From: Acidimicrobiales bacterium | GTDB taxonomy: Bacteria; Actinomycetota; Acidimicrobiia; Acidimicrobiales; VFJN01 | DNA: 13,506 bases | Reading direction: 5' to 3' | Assembly (NCBI GenBank): GCA_016936035.1 | Contig: JAFGPU010000160.1 | Location: 1-13,506 of the forward strand | Part shown: one piece after another, positions 11,878 to 13,506 of the stretch | How the letters are laid out: each line of letters starts with the position of its first letter | How positions within the stretch are numbered: position 1 is the first letter of the stretch | Position numbers and translations under genes: made by a program | The notes under the pieces: model-generated | The model's database searches: none | What the model was told of the DNA's origin: nothing | What the model saw: only the letters and a program-made list of their open reading frames with translations

Positions 11878-12231
11878 CTACGTCGACTGCACGGTGTAGC
11901 GGACCGTCTGCACGCGGATCTTGCCCTGGTCGAACACGAAGGTGTCGATGCCGTCGTCGACCCGGCGGCCCACGCCCTCGGCGACCGCGGACCACTCCAG
12001 GTAGAGCACGTCGTCGGCGAACACGGTGGAGAGGTCCCACTCGGCCTCGGGCACGTCCTCGAGCAGCTGGGTGAAGACCTGCCGGGCTCCGTCCTTGCCC
12101 CGGTAGACCTGGCTCTGGACGATCAGGATCGCGTCGTCGCCGTAGTCCTCGAGGATGCCCTCGAGATCGCCGGCCCCGAGCGTCGAGCCGTGGTGGGCGA
12201 AGACCTCTTCCGGTGTGCGGGTGGTGGACAT
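11878..12231 (-). CDS. SnoaL/NTF2-like fold protein
   Basis: A 117-residue single-domain protein. The pattern TPEEVFAHHGSTLGAGDLEGILEDYGDDAILIVQSQVYRGKDGARQVFTQLL is typical of SnoaL-like members of the NTF2 superfamily: a helix with x-D-x-x-x-I-L-x-D-Y, then D-A-x-L, then G-x-x-x-I/V-x-x-F. The strands that follow (VLYLEWSAVAEG, IDTFVFDQGKIRVQTVRYTV) complete the cone-shaped pocket. Family members include small isomerases, cyclases and non-enzymatic ligand binders, so the function stays open. No signal peptide. An AGAGGA ribosome binding site precedes the ATG. It is divergent from the alcohol dehydrogenase gene, with about 150 bases between them. Confidence 0.9.
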   Translation of the reverse strand: MSTTRTPEEVFAHHGSTLGAGDLEGILEDYGDDAILIVQSQVYRGKDGARQVFTQLLEDVPEAEWDLSTVFADDVLYLEWSAVAEGVGRRVDDGIDTFVFDQGKIRVQTVRYTVQST

Positions 12232-12303
12232 GGTGCGTCCTCTCTGCCACGGGTGGTGGGTGGAGTGTCCCCCTGCGCGGCGGCGGAGGCAAGCGCCTGT
12301 CGC

Positions 12304-12327
12304 TCACCCGATGTACGGTCGGGGTGA
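12304..12327. repeat. Imperfect inverted repeat upstream of the alcohol dehydrogenase
   Basis: TCACCCGA (12304-12311) and TCGGGGTGA (12319-12327) are inverted copies with a one-base bulge around a 7-base centre. They lie about 55 bases before the dehydrogenase start. It may be an operator; a TACGGT -10-like hexamer overlaps its centre. Confidence 0.3.
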
Positions 12328-12382
12328 CTCAGCGCGAGGGCCGGTCCCCGCCCTGGCGTGGTGCGAACCAGCGGAGGTCGCT

Positions 12383-13420
12383 GTGAAGGCCGTACGCCTG
12401 CACACCTACGACGAGCGCCCCACGGTCGACGACGTGCCCGAGCCGGCCGTCCAGGGGCCCTACGACGTGATCGTCGAGATCGGCGGCGCAGGGCTGTGCC
12501 GCACCGACCTGCACATCGTCGAGGGGCAGTGGGCCAGCCGCAGCGGCGTCGCCCTGCCCTACACGCTCGGTCACGAGAACGCCGGCTGGGTGCGCGAGGT
12601 CGGCGGGGCGGTCGAGCACGTCCAGCCCGGCGACACCGTCATCCTGCACCCGCTGGCCACCTGCGGCTTCTGTCGCGCCTGCCGCGCCGGCGACGACGTC
12701 CATTGCGAGCGCAGCGCGTTCCCCGGCATCGACACCGACGGCGGCATGGCCGAGCTGCTGCGCACCTCGGCCCGGTCGGTCGTCAGGCTGGCCCCCGGCA
12801 CCCAGCCCGCCGATGTCGCCGCCCTCGCCGATGCCGGCCTCACTGCGTACCACGCCGTCAAGAAGGCCGTCCCGTTGCTGCCCCCCGGCAGCACGTGCGT
12901 CGTGGTCGGCGCCGGCGGCCTGGGGCACATCGGGGTCCAGTGCCTCCGGGCCCTCACCGCCACGTCGATCGTGGTGCTGGACGCCAACGAGGCAGCGCTC
13001 GAGCTGGCCCGCGGGTGGGGCGCCGACGAGACGGTCCTGGCCGACGGCTCGCACGTCGCGTCGGTGCTGGAGATGACCGACGGCCAGGGCGCCGAGGTGG
13101 TGCTGGACTTCGTGGGGGAGAGGGGCGCGGAGCGGGACGCCTGGCAGATGACCCGGCGGGCCGGCAGCCACTTCGTCATCGGGTACGGCGGAACCATCGC
13201 GGTGGAGGCCATCGACGTCATCTCCACCGAACGCAACGTCGTCGGCAACCTCGTCGGCACCTACAACGAGCTCGCCGAGCTGATGGTGCTCGCCGAGAGG
13301 GGGCAGGTGACGCTCCACACCCGCTCCTACCCGCTCGACGCCGTCAACGACGCGATGGACGACCTGGACGCCGGACGGCTGCAGGGTCGCGGCATCCTCG
13401 TGCCCGCCCGCTCCGCCTGA
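12383..13420 (+). CDS. Zinc-dependent alcohol dehydrogenase (MDR family)
   Basis: A 345-residue medium-chain dehydrogenase that oxidises alcohols, or reduces ketones or aldehydes, with a nicotinamide cofactor. Catalytic zinc ligands are C39 (GLCRTDLH), H64/E65 (LGHENAG) and probably D150 (ALADAGLTAYHA). Structural zinc ligands are C94, C97, C100 and C108 (CGFCRACRAGDDVHC). The nucleotide motif is VVVGAGGLGHIGVQ (173-186), with D200 (VVLDAN) at the end of the next strand, which favours NAD over NADP. The Asp zinc ligand and GHENAGWV motif resemble Rhodococcus-type secondary alcohol dehydrogenases. The GTG start is chosen because GGAGG lies 5 bases upstream and the family N-terminus is MKAVRL; the open frame continues upstream but shows no homologous sequence. 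Its natural alcohol is unknown. Confidence 0.95.
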   Translation: MKAVRLHTYDERPTVDDVPEPAVQGPYDVIVEIGGAGLCRTDLHIVEGQWASRSGVALPYTLGHENAGWVREVGGAVEHVQPGDTVILHPLATCGFCRACRAGDDVHCERSAFPGIDTDGGMAELLRTSARSVVRLAPGTQPADVAALADAGLTAYHAVKKAVPLLPPGSTCVVVGAGGLGHIGVQCLRALTATSIVVLDANEAALELARGWGADETVLADGSHVASVLEMTDGQGAEVVLDFVGERGAERDAWQMTRRAGSHFVIGYGGTIAVEAIDVISTERNVVGNLVGTYNELAELMVLAERGQVTLHTRSYPLDAVNDAMDDLDAGRLQGRGILVPARSA

Positions 13421-13427
13421 CGTTCCC

Positions 13428-13464
13428 GGCTGACACCGCCGGGCCGGCGGCCCGGGGATCAGCC
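13428..13464 (+). terminator. Nested hairpin after the alcohol dehydrogenase
   Basis: GGCTGA (13428-13433) pairs with TCAGCC (13459-13464). Inside it, CCGGGC (13439-13444) pairs with GCCCGG (13450-13455). It begins 7 bases after the stop. I see no gene in the remaining bases to the end of the window. Confidence 0.5.
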
Positions 13465-13506
13465 CTCGGCGCCGGGCCGGCTGCCACCACGGTGGTCGGG
13501 CCCTGA

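Noticed and set aside
12329..13318. 329-codon minus-strand frame opposite the alcohol dehydrogenase
   Set aside because: The plus strand has all zinc ligands and the nucleotide motif. The antisense product is a compositional shadow.

Overview
The window is very GC-rich, densely packed DNA (estimated GC around 70% or more). The C/G-ending codons, frequent GTG starts, ATGA-type overlaps, TetR regulation, mycobacterial-type MazEF, CaiB/BaiF CoA-transferase and crotonase all point to an actinobacterium. An Acidimicrobiia-type soil or marine organism (Ilumatobacter/Iamia-like) is my best guess, because halohydrin dehalogenases of the HheG type are known from Ilumatobacter. This is inference; there is no rRNA or other marker gene here. 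I saw no tRNA, CRISPR, insertion sequence or prophage gene. No gene-free stretch exceeds 300 bases; the longest (10218-10461) lies between two divergent genes and shows only ribosome binding sites.

Layout. (1) 1-530: the end of an unidentified gene, overlapping by ATGA a SRPBCC/AHSA1-type protein. A nested hairpin separates it from (2) 607-1126, a minus-strand mazE/mazF-like toxin-antitoxin pair with a 17-base overlap. (3) 1254-3875: a TetR-family regulator, then a promoter and a perfect inverted repeat (GGTGACA-AAG-TGTCACC), then an ATGA-coupled pair: a metal-dependent amidohydrolase and an SDR-fold protein. The second protein carries the halohydrin dehalogenase signature (Ser-x12-Tyr-x3-Arg, no usual Rossmann glycine motif, TNF loop in place of the nucleotide site). 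(4) 3900-7673: a divergent CoA-thioester and hydrolase block. On the minus strand, a CaiB/BaiF CoA-transferase with unusual module order is followed by a YtcJ-like amidohydrolase whose best start is a CTG inside a CTGA overlap. On the plus strand is an enoyl-CoA hydratase with an extra N-terminal segment; the two divergent starts are only 7 bases apart. (5) 7736-8461: a NUDIX hydrolase. (6) 8546-11819: a probable cell-envelope copper region. It holds a Tat-exported two-domain multicopper protein resembling nitrite reductase, a membrane-anchored cupredoxin, a divergent PEBP/YbhB-like protein and a His/Met-rich putative lipoprotein. (7) 11878-13420: a SnoaL/NTF2-like protein and a divergent zinc-dependent alcohol dehydrogenase.

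The part most worth attention is region 3. It looks like a self-contained, TetR-controlled catabolic operon pairing an amidohydrolase with a halohydrin dehalogenase, an enzyme class whose natural role is poorly understood. The CoA-transferase, hydratase, alcohol dehydrogenase and NUDIX genes nearby fit a general catabolic neighbourhood, but the sequence does not prove that they share a substrate with it.
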